This document shows, piece by piece, positions 51,265 through 61,188 of a DNA stretch of 64,000 nucleotides. Source of the DNA: Myxococcus stipitatus (GTDB lineage: Bacteria; Myxococcota; Myxococcia; Myxococcales; Myxococcaceae). Under the pieces are notes generated by a model. That model did no database searches, was not told the DNA's origin, and saw only the letters and a list, made by a program, of their open reading frames with translations. Numbering within the stretch: position 1 is the stretch's first letter; every line of letters starts with the position of its first letter. The stretch lies in assembly GCF_037414475.1 (NCBI RefSeq), contig NZ_CP147913.1, forward strand, positions 2,046,001-2,110,000, written 5' to 3'. The position numbers and the translations under genes were made by a program.

Positions 51265-52677
51265 ATGTTCAAGGCCTCCAACGCCGACGTCGCCGCCAGC
51301 CCGGCCGAGCCCATCGACTGTCGCCCCCTCCTCGCGCCGCTCTCCGAAGTGGGGCTCCTCTCCAAGGAGCGAGGACGCAAGCTGACGGACAAGCTGAACC
51401 GCTTCTTCGAGGCGGTCCGCGCTCCCTCCATGAAGACCGACGAGGCGTTCTGGACGGACTTCCAGCAGCAGTTCGGCTTCGCGACGCTGGCGCCCTCCGA
51501 GCGAGTCACGCCCATGAACGCCGCCAACCTCTGCCCGGAGCCCACGGCGCTCATCGAGTCCCTCAACGAGCTGCGCCTCGAATACAACCTCAATGTCTCG
51601 CAACAGATGCGCACCGCGCAGGGCGAGCGGGTGCTCCAGTTGGAGCAGACGCGCAGGAGCCTGGCCTCCGGCTTGGGCCTGAGCGACCCGACCGACCTCG
51701 CCATCGTCCGCAACGCCACGGAGGCGAACAACGCCATCAACTGCGGCTTCCGCGGCTGGAGCGCGGACGGGAATGACACCGTGGTGATGTGGGCGGAGAA
51801 CCACCCCACCAACCGCGAGGCATGGAAGATGCGGGCCGAGTGGCCCGGGGGACCCACGCCCTTCAAGCTCGTAGAGGTGTCCTTCCCGACGAACGCCTCC
51901 GAGGCGGACATCGCGGCGGCCTTCATCAGCCGAATCACGGACCGCACGCGCTTCGTGACGTACACGGAGACCGCCAACAGCAATGGCTTCCGCATGCCCG
52001 AGCCGGTGATGCGCGCCATCTGGGAGCACGTGACGACGACCCGGCCGAACTGCCACGTCCACATCGACGGCACGATGGCGTGGGGCGCGCGCCCGCTCAA
52101 CCTGGCGAACGCGTACTGCCACAGCCTCGTCTCCAGCGCCCACAAGTGGTTCCTGGGCCCCAAGGAGACGGGCATCCTCTTCATGCGCAAGGAGAAGGCG
52201 CAGAACTTCATGCCCAGCATCTTCGGGTACGACTACCGCATCGTCATCGTGCCGTACCAGGACCTGCCGAAGAACGCGCTGAGGTTCGAGCTCATCGGCC
52301 AGCGCGACGACGTGAACATCATCGCGCTCGACCTGACCCAGAAGATGTGGACGGCCCTCCAGCCACGCCTGCCCTACGAGCGCATCGCCCAGCTCGCCCA
52401 GCACCTCATGTCCCGCCTCCAGCAGTCGGGGAGCCGGTGGAAGCTCGTCACGCCGAGCGCCCCCTCGCGCAGCTGGGGCGTGGTGCGCGTCGAGGCGCCG
52501 AAGGAGCACCGGGAGAAGACGCTGTACGACTGGCTCTACGAGGACCCGCGCTACCGCATCGCCGGCTCCGGCGACGACAAGACGTTCCGCCTGTGCCCTC
52601 ACATCTACAACACGCTCGCCGACGTGGACCGGGCCGTCGATGGGATGAATGCCTGGTATGATGGCAAGCGCCCGTGA
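51265..52677 (+). CDS. Class V aminotransferase-fold PLP enzyme (isopenicillin-N epimerase-like)
   Basis: A 470-aa fold-type I PLP enzyme of the class V group that includes isopenicillin N epimerase, cysteine desulfurases and related racemases/lyases. It has the ATEANN substrate-side motif, HIDGTMAWGARP with the Asp, and SSAHKWFLGPKETG with Lys294 as Schiff-base lysine. ATG 51265 is used because CGGAG lies nearby; the open frame extends far upstream but that DNA is antisense to the lipoprotein gene and non-coding. A 158-bp internal piece of this gene is duplicated at 42574-42731. No antibiotic cluster is near, so a secondary-metabolic role is unproven. Confidence 0.85.
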   Translation: MFKASNADVAASPAEPIDCRPLLAPLSEVGLLSKERGRKLTDKLNRFFEAVRAPSMKTDEAFWTDFQQQFGFATLAPSERVTPMNAANLCPEPTALIESLNELRLEYNLNVSQQMRTAQGERVLQLEQTRRSLASGLGLSDPTDLAIVRNATEANNAINCGFRGWSADGNDTVVMWAENHPTNREAWKMRAEWPGGPTPFKLVEVSFPTNASEADIAAAFISRITDRTRFVTYTETANSNGFRMPEPVMRAIWEHVTTTRPNCHVHIDGTMAWGARPLNLANAYCHSLVSSAHKWFLGPKETGILFMRKEKAQNFMPSIFGYDYRIVIVPYQDLPKNALRFELIGQRDDVNIIALDLTQKMWTALQPRLPYERIAQLAQHLMSRLQQSGSRWKLVTPSAPSRSWGVVRVEAPKEHREKTLYDWLYEDPRYRIAGSGDDKTFRLCPHIYNTLADVDRAVDGMNAWYDGKRP

Positions 52678-52716
52678 AGCGCGCGTCGGGCGTCCGGGCG
52701 TGACTCCTCCGACGCC

Positions 52717-54678
52717 TCAAGGGGACATGTTCAGGAGCATCACATCCGAGCCACCCTCGGAGGAGTGGGTCACCTCACGGACACGCAGCAAGCCTTTGAA
52801 CGAGCCACCGGCGCGGACGTCTCCTGTCCGCGTCACGCCCAACAAAGCGGGCTCCAGTCCCGCTGGCAGCGCACGCGACCAACGGTGCGCGCCATCTCCA
52901 GGCTCGTAGCTGGCCACGAAGCCCGTCCCTCCGGTCGAGATGCTTCCTCCTCCGACCGAGGAGCTCCCCGCGAGCTCTCCCAACACGATGAGCCGGCCCT
53001 GCGAGTCCACCGCCATGCGGACCGCATGTTCACGGCCCACCTCCCCCAGCGCACGCGCCCAGCGATCCGCCCCCCAGGACTCAAGCACCCCCATCATCGC
53101 GTCTGGGATTCGCCGCTCGGGGTCATGGCCTGACTGGAAGCTGTAGATCGTCTCGGCGCCAAAGGAGAACGAGGGCCTGAAGCTCCCGCTGAAGGCCACC
53201 GCGTCTCCCGGGAGGATGGCCAGTCCCGCCACGGCCCCTTCGGCGAACTCCAGGACTCGCGTCCATTGCAACACACCCTCGGGAGAGAACTTGGCGATGA
53301 CCGGCGCCTTTCCATGCCGCGCCCCCAGCACCCTCTCGCTCACGCCATTTCCGCTCGCGACGCCTCCCACCACCACATGGCCCATGCTGTCCGTGACCAC
53401 GCGAAACCCTTGCGTGGACTCTCCCCCCAGCCCCGGATAGGCCAAGGACCAGAGGTGCGTCCCCTCCGAGGAGAAGCGCGCCACGAACATGCCCGACTTG
53501 GGATTCACGACATCACGACTCGATGGGCCTGCCTCCAACCCTCCGCCTCCCAGGTTCATCGTCCCGTGGAAGAAGCCCGTGACGATGAGACGCCCCTGCG
53601 CATCCGTGGCCACCGCCTTCGCGCCCGCCGGAACACGCCGCGAGGCATCTCCCGGCCCTACACGGGCCACGAAGCCTTTCGCCCAGACGGGCACTCCGCC
53701 GGGCGAGAACCTCGCGATGAACATCGCCGAGGCAGTGGCCTCCGCCGCCGGCAATGGCCCCGTCCCCAGGTCTGGCGTCCCCGTGTAGCTCCCCGCCACC
53801 AGGATGTCGCCTTGGGAGGTCAGCACGGCATCCTCCACGCTCAGGGTCGCCGACGCCTGTGCCTGGCCGCGCGACCACTCGTGGCTGCCGTCCGCGCGAA
53901 AGCGGCCCAGCATCAGGCCGCCTGGCCCGGGAAGGTCCACCGGCCCCAGCCTTCCCCCAACACCATACGCGCCCGCGATGACGAAGGCGCCCGTCGCGTC
54001 CGTGGCCATCGCCCGCGCCACCTCATCACCGCGCGCGCCATATCGCCACGGCGGCCCCAACGCGCCGCCACGGCCACTGTGGGTGCAGTTTGAACGCAGG
54101 AACGTGACGACCAGCGTCGCGCTCTGCTCGAGAGGCCAGTCATCCTTCGACCGGATGTCCATTCCATCCCGGGACTCCGGGATGAGCGCGAACGAATAGA
54201 GCCCCGGCCGCGTCACCACATGTCTCACGTCGTAGGAGAGGACACTGCCCGTGGGGACGGCCCCAGCGTTCGCCACGGGCCCACCTTGAAGCGGCGGACG
54301 GGTATTCCAGGTCATGTACTCCTCCCACCCCGACAAAGTGGAGTAGAGGGCAGGAGCATTGACGGTGCCGTTCACGACGGGCAGCCGGAGCGTGGCACCG
54401 AGGCCGTAGGAGTAGTCGACCCTGAAGCGCAGGTAGACCTCCCGGTGCGGACTCCCATCGACGCTCAGCTTCGCATCATGCGAATGTTCCGCGTTGGGAA
54501 ACGCCTCTTCGACATACGTGTCCGCATCGGGGTACTCGATGAGCTGCCCGAGGTGAATCTCCGCCTCGCATTCCGGAGGCGCGCTGGAGTCAGCCGCGAC
54601 CGGGCGCCCATCCCCGCCCACCAACAATCCCCCCAATGACATCCAGCCAGACACGCTCAGCCATGTCTTTGATTTCAT
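52717..54678 (-). CDS. DNRLRE / SBBP-repeat secreted protein (paralog 1 of 3)
   Basis: A 653-aa exported protein, signal peptide MKSKTWLSVSGWMSLGGLLV. Residues ~45-190 form a DNRLRE-type module (DADTYVEEAFPN, VYLRFRVDY, MTWNTRPPLQGG), a carbohydrate-binding-like beta sandwich. The C-terminal ~430 residues are SBBP-type beta-propeller repeats with recurring V-A-T-D--G---V-G-F-G motifs (VATDAQGRLIVTGFFHGTMN, VVTDSMGHVVVGGVASG). It is the last gene of a three-gene set of paralogs, 19 bp after paralog 2. Probable surface or secreted binding proteins. Confidence 0.85.
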   Translation of the reverse strand: MKSKTWLSVSGWMSLGGLLVGGDGRPVAADSSAPPECEAEIHLGQLIEYPDADTYVEEAFPNAEHSHDAKLSVDGSPHREVYLRFRVDYSYGLGATLRLPVVNGTVNAPALYSTLSGWEEYMTWNTRPPLQGGPVANAGAVPTGSVLSYDVRHVVTRPGLYSFALIPESRDGMDIRSKDDWPLEQSATLVVTFLRSNCTHSGRGGALGPPWRYGARGDEVARAMATDATGAFVIAGAYGVGGRLGPVDLPGPGGLMLGRFRADGSHEWSRGQAQASATLSVEDAVLTSQGDILVAGSYTGTPDLGTGPLPAAEATASAMFIARFSPGGVPVWAKGFVARVGPGDASRRVPAGAKAVATDAQGRLIVTGFFHGTMNLGGGGLEAGPSSRDVVNPKSGMFVARFSSEGTHLWSLAYPGLGGESTQGFRVVTDSMGHVVVGGVASGNGVSERVLGARHGKAPVIAKFSPEGVLQWTRVLEFAEGAVAGLAILPGDAVAFSGSFRPSFSFGAETIYSFQSGHDPERRIPDAMMGVLESWGADRWARALGEVGREHAVRMAVDSQGRLIVLGELAGSSSVGGGSISTGGTGFVASYEPGDGAHRWSRALPAGLEPALLGVTRTGDVRAGGSFKGLLRVREVTHSSEGGSDVMLLNMSP

Positions 54679-54697
54679 ACACGACTCCCGGCACGAT

Positions 54698-56689
54698 TCA
54701 CGGCCAGTAGGGCAGGTTCAGGAGCATCACGTCCGAGCCCCCCGAGGAAGAGTGGGTCACATCCCGCAGGCGCACCGTCCCGCTGAACGAGCCCCCCACG
54801 CGCACGACTCCCGACCACGTCAAGCCCAACAACGTGGGCTCCATCCCCTCTGGCAGCGCACGGGACCAGGTATGCCCCCCCCTCCCAGAGTCATAGGTGG
54901 CCACGAAGCCGTTCCCACCCGTCGAGATGAATCCCCCGCCCAGGTCGGCCCCGCCGCGGAAGTCTCCCAGGACGACAATCGCATACTCCCCGGCGCCCAC
55001 CAGTCGGAGTGCCCTCTCGTGGCGCCCATTCCCTATCGCTCGCGCCCAACGGTCCTCTCCCCATGACTCGATGACCCCCAGCATGCCCCCGGGGATGCGC
55101 CCCAGCGGGTCATCCGCTCGTCGATGATTCAGGACCGCCCCCGACCTGAAATAGAACGCCGGCCAGAACCACCCGCTGAAGGCCACGGCGCCGTCCCAGA
55201 GGGTGGTCAGCCCCAGCACCTCCCCTCGCGCGAAGTCCAGGGCTCGCGCCCAATACAACGCGCCCTCTGGCGAGAACCTGGCGATGAAAGGGGTCTCCGC
55301 GTACCTGGCGCCCAGCACCTTCTCGTTCTCGCCGTCACCACTCGCCACCCCTCCCACCGCCACGTTCCCGGCACGGTCCGTGGCCACCCGAGCCCCCTGC
55401 GTGAATCCCCCTCCCAGGCCCGGAAAGGCCTTGGACCAGAGGTGCGTCCCCTCCGAGGAGAAGCGCGCGAGGAACATGCCGCGAGTGGGTTTGCGGGGGT
55501 CTCGACTCAACGGTCCCGCCTCCAGCGCTCCGCCCCCCAGGTTCAGGGTTCCGTGGAAGGAGCCCGTGACGAAGAGACTGCCCTGTGCGTCGGTGGCCAC
55601 CGAGCGGGCCGTCACGGGCACGCGCCGAGTGACACCTCCCTGCTCGAGGGTGGCCACGAAGCCCTTCGACCAGACGGTCGTTCCATCCGTGGAGAACCCA
55701 GCGATGAACATCGCTGGAATGGTGCTGCCCGCCGCGCTCGGCAACGGCCCTGTGCCCAGGTCCGGGGTCCCCGTGTAGCTCCCGCCCATCACGATGCGTC
55801 CCCCGGCCGTCATCGCCACCTCCGCCACCGTCATGACCGCGGACTCCTGCGCGAAGCCACGCGACCACTCGTGGCTGCCGTCCGCGCGAAACCGGCCCAA
55901 CATCAAGCCTCGTTGCCCTGGAAAAGGAACGGAACCCAACCTCCCTCCCGGACCGTAGGCGCCCGCGATGACGAAGGCCTCCGTCGCCCCTGGGAAATAG
56001 AAGGGCTCCGTGGCCATCGCCATCGCCACCTCGTCACCTTGCGCTCCGTACTTCCACGAGGGGCCCCACTTCTTTCGATAGCCCCGGAACGTACAGGTCG
56101 ACCCATCCATCAGCAGCGTGAGCTTCGGACGCTTGAGCGCCCCGGACTCGCGCGAGTGGATCTCCATCCCGTCCTCGGACTCAGGAATGAGCGCGAAGGA
56201 ATAGACACCCGGGCCTCCGATGACATGTCTCAAGTCATATTTGAGCTCATCCCCCGAACGAACCACCCCCACGTTCGCCAAGGGCCTCCCCCGCAACCTC
56301 GGCCGGGTGTTCCAGGTCAACGTGTGCTCATTCCAGTCCGACTCGGTCGCATGGAGGATGGGCGCATCGGAAGTCCCTCCCACGACGGGCACGCTGAGCC
56401 AGGCGCCGAAGACGTTGGTGTGTTCACTGACTTCAAAGCGCAGATAGACTTCCTGACGGGGCGTGCCATCCACGACCAGGAGCGTGTCGCTCCCATGGGT
56501 CGTGTCCGGCGAGGACTCCGCGACATACGTGTCCGCGAGGGGAGCGAAGTCCCGGTCCCCGAAGTGGAGGTCGGGCTCACACGCCACGGGGACCTCGGGC
56601 TCTCCCGCGACAGGAGCCGCGCCACGTCCCTCCGGCACGCCCCCCAGGAACAGCCCCCCCAGGACGCTCAGCCATGTCTTCGATTGCAT
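54698..56689 (-). CDS. DNRLRE / SBBP-repeat secreted protein (paralog 2 of 3)
   Basis: A 663-aa paralog of its two neighbours. ATG 56689 (MQSKTWLSVLGGLFLGGV) is preferred over an ATG 21 bases upstream because it aligns with the paralogs. Same order of domains: signal, DNRLRE-like module (LADTYVAESSPDTTHGSD, LTWNTRPRLRGR), then SBBP propeller repeats (VATDAQGSLFVTGSFHGTLN, VATDRAGNVAVGGVASG). It has a small insertion in the propeller compared with paralog 1. Its end is 19 bp from paralog 1's start, so the three are probably one transcript. Confidence 0.85.
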   Translation of the reverse strand: MQSKTWLSVLGGLFLGGVPEGRGAAPVAGEPEVPVACEPDLHFGDRDFAPLADTYVAESSPDTTHGSDTLLVVDGTPRQEVYLRFEVSEHTNVFGAWLSVPVVGGTSDAPILHATESDWNEHTLTWNTRPRLRGRPLANVGVVRSGDELKYDLRHVIGGPGVYSFALIPESEDGMEIHSRESGALKRPKLTLLMDGSTCTFRGYRKKWGPSWKYGAQGDEVAMAMATEPFYFPGATEAFVIAGAYGPGGRLGSVPFPGQRGLMLGRFRADGSHEWSRGFAQESAVMTVAEVAMTAGGRIVMGGSYTGTPDLGTGPLPSAAGSTIPAMFIAGFSTDGTTVWSKGFVATLEQGGVTRRVPVTARSVATDAQGSLFVTGSFHGTLNLGGGALEAGPLSRDPRKPTRGMFLARFSSEGTHLWSKAFPGLGGGFTQGARVATDRAGNVAVGGVASGDGENEKVLGARYAETPFIARFSPEGALYWARALDFARGEVLGLTTLWDGAVAFSGWFWPAFYFRSGAVLNHRRADDPLGRIPGGMLGVIESWGEDRWARAIGNGRHERALRLVGAGEYAIVVLGDFRGGADLGGGFISTGGNGFVATYDSGRGGHTWSRALPEGMEPTLLGLTWSGVVRVGGSFSGTVRLRDVTHSSSGGSDVMLLNLPYWP

Positions 56690-56714
56690 CTGGAACCCCC
56701 GGAACGACACCGCC

Positions 56715-58679
56715 TCAGCGAGACATGTTCATGAGCATCACATCCGCGCCACCCGCCGAGGGATAGGGCACGTCCCGCACACGCAGCGTCCCGTTGAACG
56801 AGCCCCCCACGAGCACGCCCCCGGTCGGCGTCACCCCCAACAGGGTGGCATCGAGTCCACCGGGCAATGCGCGCGACCACTGGTGCGGAATGCCTTCATG
56901 CGAGCCATAGCGAGCCACGAAGCCACTTCCGCCCGTGGAGACAAATCCCCCTCCCACATCGGCCCCCCCCTCCAGCGTCCCCAGCACGACGAGCGTATCC
57001 CCGGGCCCCACCGCCATTCGCAACACCTCTTCATGCCCCTCGGCCCCCACCGCACGAGCCCAGCGGTCCCCTCCCCACGACTCGAGCACTCCCACCATCG
57101 CGTCTGGCATGCTTCCGTGCGGCTCACTCCATCCTCTGTAATTATATATCATTCCAATCCCGAAATAGAAGTGAGGCCAGAACCGTCCGCTGAAGGCCAC
57201 CGCATCTCCCGTGAGGATGGCGAGTCCCGTCACCTGCCCATTCGCGAACTCCAGCGCGCGTGTCCATTGCAACGCACCTTCGGGGGAGAACCGGGCGATG
57301 ATGGGTGTATTGCGAACCCGGGCGCCGAGCACCCGTATGTCTTCACCCGCGCCACTCGCCGTCCCTCCCACGACGATGTTTCCAGCGCGGTCCGTGGCCA
57401 CACGGAATCCCTGGGTCCCTCCCCCTCCAAGCCCCGGATATGCCACCGACCAGAGGTGCGCCCCCTCCCCCGAGAATCGCGCGAGGAACATCCCGGGCTC
57501 TGGATTCACCGCATCACGACTCGACGGCCCCGCGTCCAGCACCCCTCCCCCCAGGTTCATCGTCCCGTGGAAGGAGCCCGTGACGATGAGACTGCCCTGC
57601 GAGTCCGTCGCCACCGCGCGCGCCCCCACCGGCACCCTTCGCGTGACTCCTCCCTGCTCCAGATTCGCCACGAAGCCCTTTGCCCAGACGGGCACTCCAT
57701 CCGGAGAGAACATCGCGATGAACATCGCAGGGACCGTAGCCTCCTCCGCCGCGGGCAACGGCCCCGTGCCCAGGTCCGGCGTCCCCGTGTAGCTCCCCAC
57801 CACCAGGATGTTTCCCTGGGACGTCAGCGCCACGTCTTCCACCCGCAGCTCCGCTGACTCCTGCGCGTGGCCACGCGACCACTCGTGGCTTCCATCCGCG
57901 CGAAACCGGCCCAGCATCAGCCCCCGAGTGCCGGGAAACGGCACCGGGCCCAGTGCCCCACCCGCTCCGTACACACCCGCGAGCACGAACGCTCCCGTCG
58001 CGTCCGTGGCCATCGCTCGTGCCACCTCATCTCCCTGGGCCCCATGGCGCCACATCGGCCCCAGCGAGCCACCGCTGCCGCGATACGTACAGTGGGTCAG
58101 GAGAACCGGCAGGGTGAGCTTCGGGCGGTCAGGGCGCCAGGTCTCCCTCGAGGAGATATCCATTCCATCCCCCGACTCGGGGATGAGCGCGAAGGAATAC
58201 ACACCTGGGCCTTTGACCACCTGGCTCACGTCGTATTGGACGTGGCCGCCCGAGACCACGGGGCCTGCGTTCGCCAGAGGTCCACCCACCAGCGCCGGAC
58301 GGGTGTTCCACGTCAGCGTGAGCTCATTCCAATCGGGCCGAGTGGAGTAGAGGGCAGGTGCATTGGAGGTCCCATCCTCGATGGGCAGATGGAGCCAGGC
58401 GGATTGGAAGTCTCCCTCCCAGAACTCGAAGCGCAGGTAGATCTCCTGGCGGGGGTTTCCATCGGCGACCAACACGGAGGCCCGTCCATGCGCCGTATCG
58501 GGCGAGGACGCCTCGACGTACGTGTCCGCATCGGCGAGTTCCTCACGCTCCCCTTCATAGGAATTCGGCTCACATTCCGGAGGCAGTTTGGGGTCCGCCG
58601 CGACGGGGACGGCGCCGCCTGCCACCACTCCTCCCAGGGACAGGAGCCCAATCACACTCAGCCATGTCATCGACTTCAT
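56715..58679 (-). CDS. DNRLRE / SBBP-repeat secreted protein (paralog 3 of 3, operon first gene)
   Basis: A 654-aa exported protein and the first gene of the paralog operon. ATG 58679 has GGAGTCCC upstream and begins MKSMTWLSVIGLLSLGGV; an upstream in-frame start would add a non-conserved peptide. It has the DNRLRE-like module (ADADTYVEASSPDTAHGRA, LTWNTRPALVGG) and SBBP propeller repeats (VATDSQGSLIVTGSFHGTMN). A gap of 25 bp separates it from paralog 2. The divergent 343-bp region upstream holds its promoter. The tandem triplication suggests dosage or antigenic diversification of a surface protein. Confidence 0.85.
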   Translation of the reverse strand: MKSMTWLSVIGLLSLGGVVAGGAVPVAADPKLPPECEPNSYEGEREELADADTYVEASSPDTAHGRASVLVADGNPRQEIYLRFEFWEGDFQSAWLHLPIEDGTSNAPALYSTRPDWNELTLTWNTRPALVGGPLANAGPVVSGGHVQYDVSQVVKGPGVYSFALIPESGDGMDISSRETWRPDRPKLTLPVLLTHCTYRGSGGSLGPMWRHGAQGDEVARAMATDATGAFVLAGVYGAGGALGPVPFPGTRGLMLGRFRADGSHEWSRGHAQESAELRVEDVALTSQGNILVVGSYTGTPDLGTGPLPAAEEATVPAMFIAMFSPDGVPVWAKGFVANLEQGGVTRRVPVGARAVATDSQGSLIVTGSFHGTMNLGGGVLDAGPSSRDAVNPEPGMFLARFSGEGAHLWSVAYPGLGGGGTQGFRVATDRAGNIVVGGTASGAGEDIRVLGARVRNTPIIARFSPEGALQWTRALEFANGQVTGLAILTGDAVAFSGRFWPHFYFGIGMIYNYRGWSEPHGSMPDAMVGVLESWGGDRWARAVGAEGHEEVLRMAVGPGDTLVVLGTLEGGADVGGGFVSTGGSGFVARYGSHEGIPHQWSRALPGGLDATLLGVTPTGGVLVGGSFNGTLRVRDVPYPSAGGADVMLMNMSR

Positions 58680-59022
58680 ACGGGACTCCCGGCACGAATT
58701 CGCCACCGGAAGCCTCACATGTCTCGCGCGCCGCGAAGGATGCGTCCCGAGTCTCGCCTATCGCAATCACGACAATGCCTGCCAGAAAATGTCCTCCCGG
58801 ATGCGAATACAGAGGGCAAATGGACAGGGGGCATCCGCGGAAAGAGCATACGCCCATGGAGCTTCCATGTGGCGAGGGTTGGAAGCCGACGTCCCAGACA
58901 GACCTCGGTCCGGACACGCGTGAGGCGACTCCACCGGTCAACAGGCGCCCCCCCTTGAGGAAACGGACGGCCCGTGTTGGCGCATGCTAAGTCGAGTCCT
59001 TGGGACAGGAGGCGCGACAGAC
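58680..59022. other. Divergent intergenic region
   Basis: 343 bases between the divergent starts of the paralog operon and the next exported protein. Nothing recognisable beyond ordinary promoter space was found; a minus-strand frame across it runs antisense into the paralog gene and is not supported. Confidence 0.4.
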
Positions 59023-60036
59023 ATGCTGATGCGACGCTGGCTGGTGCTGTGCTGTGTGCTGGGGAGCCTTCCGGGGTGGGCGGCCGAGATACCTCTCGAC
59101 CTGGATTCCGTCCTGAAGCCGCGACAGCCCGCGACCGCCGTCTTCGACGGTCGCATCCTCCAGGTGGCGGCCAGCGGCACCTTGCGAGCCTGGCGCATCG
59201 CCGACCTCCAGCAGGACCCGGAGTTCGTCCGAGCCCTCAACTCCCACGAGATGATGTTGCTCGCCGCGGACGCGACCACGCTCTACGGCAGTGACTTGAA
59301 AGAGGTGTTCCGCTGGAACGCGGCGGAGAAGTCGTGGGGAGTCGTAGGGAGTGTGGCGAAGGTGGACAAGGACCCCATCCAGCAGCTCGTGGCGACGGAT
59401 GTGGGCCCGGTCCTCTTCCGCGAGATGACCGTGGAGGTCGTGGTGGGCAAGCGGCTCATCAAGATTCCACCGCCCAAGAACGAGAAAGGGCCCGTGCGGG
59501 TGCGGGCGCTCGCGCTGCACGTGGTGGGCAGCCAGCTCTGGTTCGGCACGGGGTATGGGGAATGGGGCGGAGAGCTCGTGGGGGTCAATCTGAAGACGGG
59601 CGCCTGGAGCCGGTACTGGGATGACCTTCACTACGTGACGGGCATCACCCATGACAGCGCGGGGCGACTGTGGGTCGGCTGGTCCATGAGCCACTTCGTC
59701 AGCGACATGATGCTGCGCAGCCACGGCCCGGATGCGAAGGTCACCCAGGCATTCCCCCAGCAAAAGGACCGTTACCTCCAACAGCTCGCCTGGGACGCCA
59801 CGACCCAACGGCTCTACTGCGTGGATCAGCTCAACCTCGCCTGGCTCAAGAAGGGCGTGGTCTCGGAGCTCGCCCCGCTCGGAGACCTTCCCTATGGCGA
59901 AGAACCCAACGCGGTGGGCGTCGCCCCGGGTGTGTCGGACTTGATGGCGCTCGGCGAGGGGCGTGTGCTCATCGTCCCACCACGCGGCCGCCCGCGCGTC
60001 TTCGCGAACGGGCGCGTCACCGTCCTGAGCTTGTGA
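59023..60036 (+). CDS. Hypothetical exported beta-propeller protein
   Basis: A 337-aa protein from ATG 59023, with CAGGAGG at a good distance. The signal peptide MLMRRWLVLCCVLGSLPGWAAE suggests export. The mature part has repeated strands with W/Y-x-W and GxLW/GRLW motifs (GTLRAWRIADL, SQLWFGTGYGEWGGELVGV, GRLWVGWSM), typical of a beta-propeller. No catalytic motif is recognised. It is divergent from the SBBP paralogs and may be a related surface component; the sequence does not prove a link. A single cysteine in YCVDQLN is unlikely to be structural. Confidence 0.7.
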   Translation: MLMRRWLVLCCVLGSLPGWAAEIPLDLDSVLKPRQPATAVFDGRILQVAASGTLRAWRIADLQQDPEFVRALNSHEMMLLAADATTLYGSDLKEVFRWNAAEKSWGVVGSVAKVDKDPIQQLVATDVGPVLFREMTVEVVVGKRLIKIPPPKNEKGPVRVRALALHVVGSQLWFGTGYGEWGGELVGVNLKTGAWSRYWDDLHYVTGITHDSAGRLWVGWSMSHFVSDMMLRSHGPDAKVTQAFPQQKDRYLQQLAWDATTQRLYCVDQLNLAWLKKGVVSELAPLGDLPYGEEPNAVGVAPGVSDLMALGEGRVLIVPPRGRPRVFANGRVTVLSL

Positions 60037-60237
60037 AGGGGAATGCCAGGGTCCGCCACGAAAGGACCGGGAGTCCCATCACACACGCGATGGCTCCAAG
60101 GGGTTCAACTGCCGGAATAGCGGGCAACCCCGGGAGTTCCCCGGCCCCGAGACATGCGTGTCGATTGACATCACCCACATGGGCCCCCAGTCTCCATCGG
60201 CGTGAAGCCACGCGTATCGAAGGTGCCGACGGGACCG

Positions 60238-60759
60238 ATGAGCGAGGAGCTGTTCTGGGACCTCATCGCCCGGTTCAACTGGAAGAAGACGGGTGACGAC
60301 GAAGCGGTGCTGAAGCCGGTCGTCACCGCCCTGTCGAAGATGACGGTCGAGGACATCTTCGCCTTCGACGACATCCTGGCGGCGAAGCTCCACGCGCTCG
60401 ATACGCGCGAGATTTGTCGCGGGACGTATCGTGGGACGCTCGACCCCGATGATGGCGCGCAGTACATCTCGGCGGACGACTTCCTCTACTGCCGGTGTGT
60501 CATCGTCGCCAACGGCAAGGGCTTGTTCGACCAGTCGCTCGCCAACCCCATGGGAGTCCCGCAGGAGATGGAGTTCGAGGCCCTCCTGGGGGTCGCGAGC
60601 GCCGCCTACGAGAAGAAGATGGGGCAGGAGTACGACCACGTCACCCCACTCTCCTGGGAGAGCTTCAGCAACAAGGAGGGATGGAAGCCGACGGCCCGGA
60701 CGCGCCCGGGCCCGTACACGAGCGAGGCTGTTCCGCCGGGCAACAGGCGCCCGACCTGA
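60238..60759 (+). CDS. DUF4240-family protein
   Basis: A 173-aa cytoplasmic protein with the DUF4240 signature: MSEELFWDLIARFNWKKTG at the N-terminus, an LSKMTVEDIFAFDDILAAKLHALDT helix pair, and YISADDFLYCRCVIVANG, with aspartates and a cysteine in the core. The family's molecular function is not known; members are common in Myxococcota and Actinobacteria. ATG 60238 is chosen because it begins at the conserved MSEELFW; a GTG 36 bases upstream would add a variable peptide. It converges with the YjdM gene 24 bp away. Confidence 0.8.
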   Translation: MSEELFWDLIARFNWKKTGDDEAVLKPVVTALSKMTVEDIFAFDDILAAKLHALDTREICRGTYRGTLDPDDGAQYISADDFLYCRCVIVANGKGLFDQSLANPMGVPQEMEFEALLGVASAAYEKKMGQEYDHVTPLSWESFSNKEGWKPTARTRPGPYTSEAVPPGNRRPT

Positions 60760-60783
60760 GCGCCTTGCCTCCGCGCGGACGCG

Positions 60784-61128
60784 CTACGCCTTCTTCACGA
60801 ACTCCGACTTGAGTCCCATGGCGCCGAAGCCGTCGATCTTGCAGTCGATGTCGTGGTCGCCGTCAACGAGGCGGATGCTCCGGACCTTGGTGCCCACCTT
60901 GACCACGGTCGACGAGCCCTTGACCTTCAAGTCCTTGATGACGGTGACGCTGTCGCCGTCCTGCAGCAGGTTGCCATAGGCGTCGCGCACCTCGCGCTTC
61001 GCCTCCCCCGGCTCAATGGCGGCGGCGGAGGGCGACCACTCATGCGCGCACTCCGGGCAGATGTAGAGACTGCCGTCCTCATAGGTGTAGGCGGAGCTGC
61101 ACTTCGGGCAAGGGGGTAGGACGCTCAT
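60784..61128 (-). CDS. yjdM: YjdM/PhnA-family zinc-ribbon protein
   Basis: A 114-aa protein matching the YjdM (historically PhnA) family. It has a zinc ribbon (CPKCSSAY...[10 protein letters not shown], four cysteines) in the first 35 residues and the C-terminal domain [20 protein letters not shown] with a final GLKSEFVKK. It is a small cytoplasmic protein once linked by name to alkylphosphonate use, though that link is doubtful. ATG 61128 begins [10 protein letters not shown]. Convergent with the DUF4240 gene; the YkvA gene follows upstream in the same direction. Confidence 0.92.
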   Translation of the reverse strand: MSVLPPCPKCSSAYTYEDGSLYICPECAHEWSPSAAAIEPGEAKREVRDAYGNLLQDGDSVTVIKDLKVKGSSTVVKVGTKVRSIRLVDGDHDIDCKIDGFGAMGLKSEFVKKA

Positions 61129-61188
61129 GTCGGCTCCGGAGGAAGAAGGTGTGGAGCCATATACTGCGGCGTGAGGCGGATGAGGGAA

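Noticed and set aside
58570..58941. Minus-strand frame in the gap before the 59.0 kb gene
   Set aside because: Mostly overlaps the start of DNRLRE paralog 3 in another frame; no conserved features or ribosome site.
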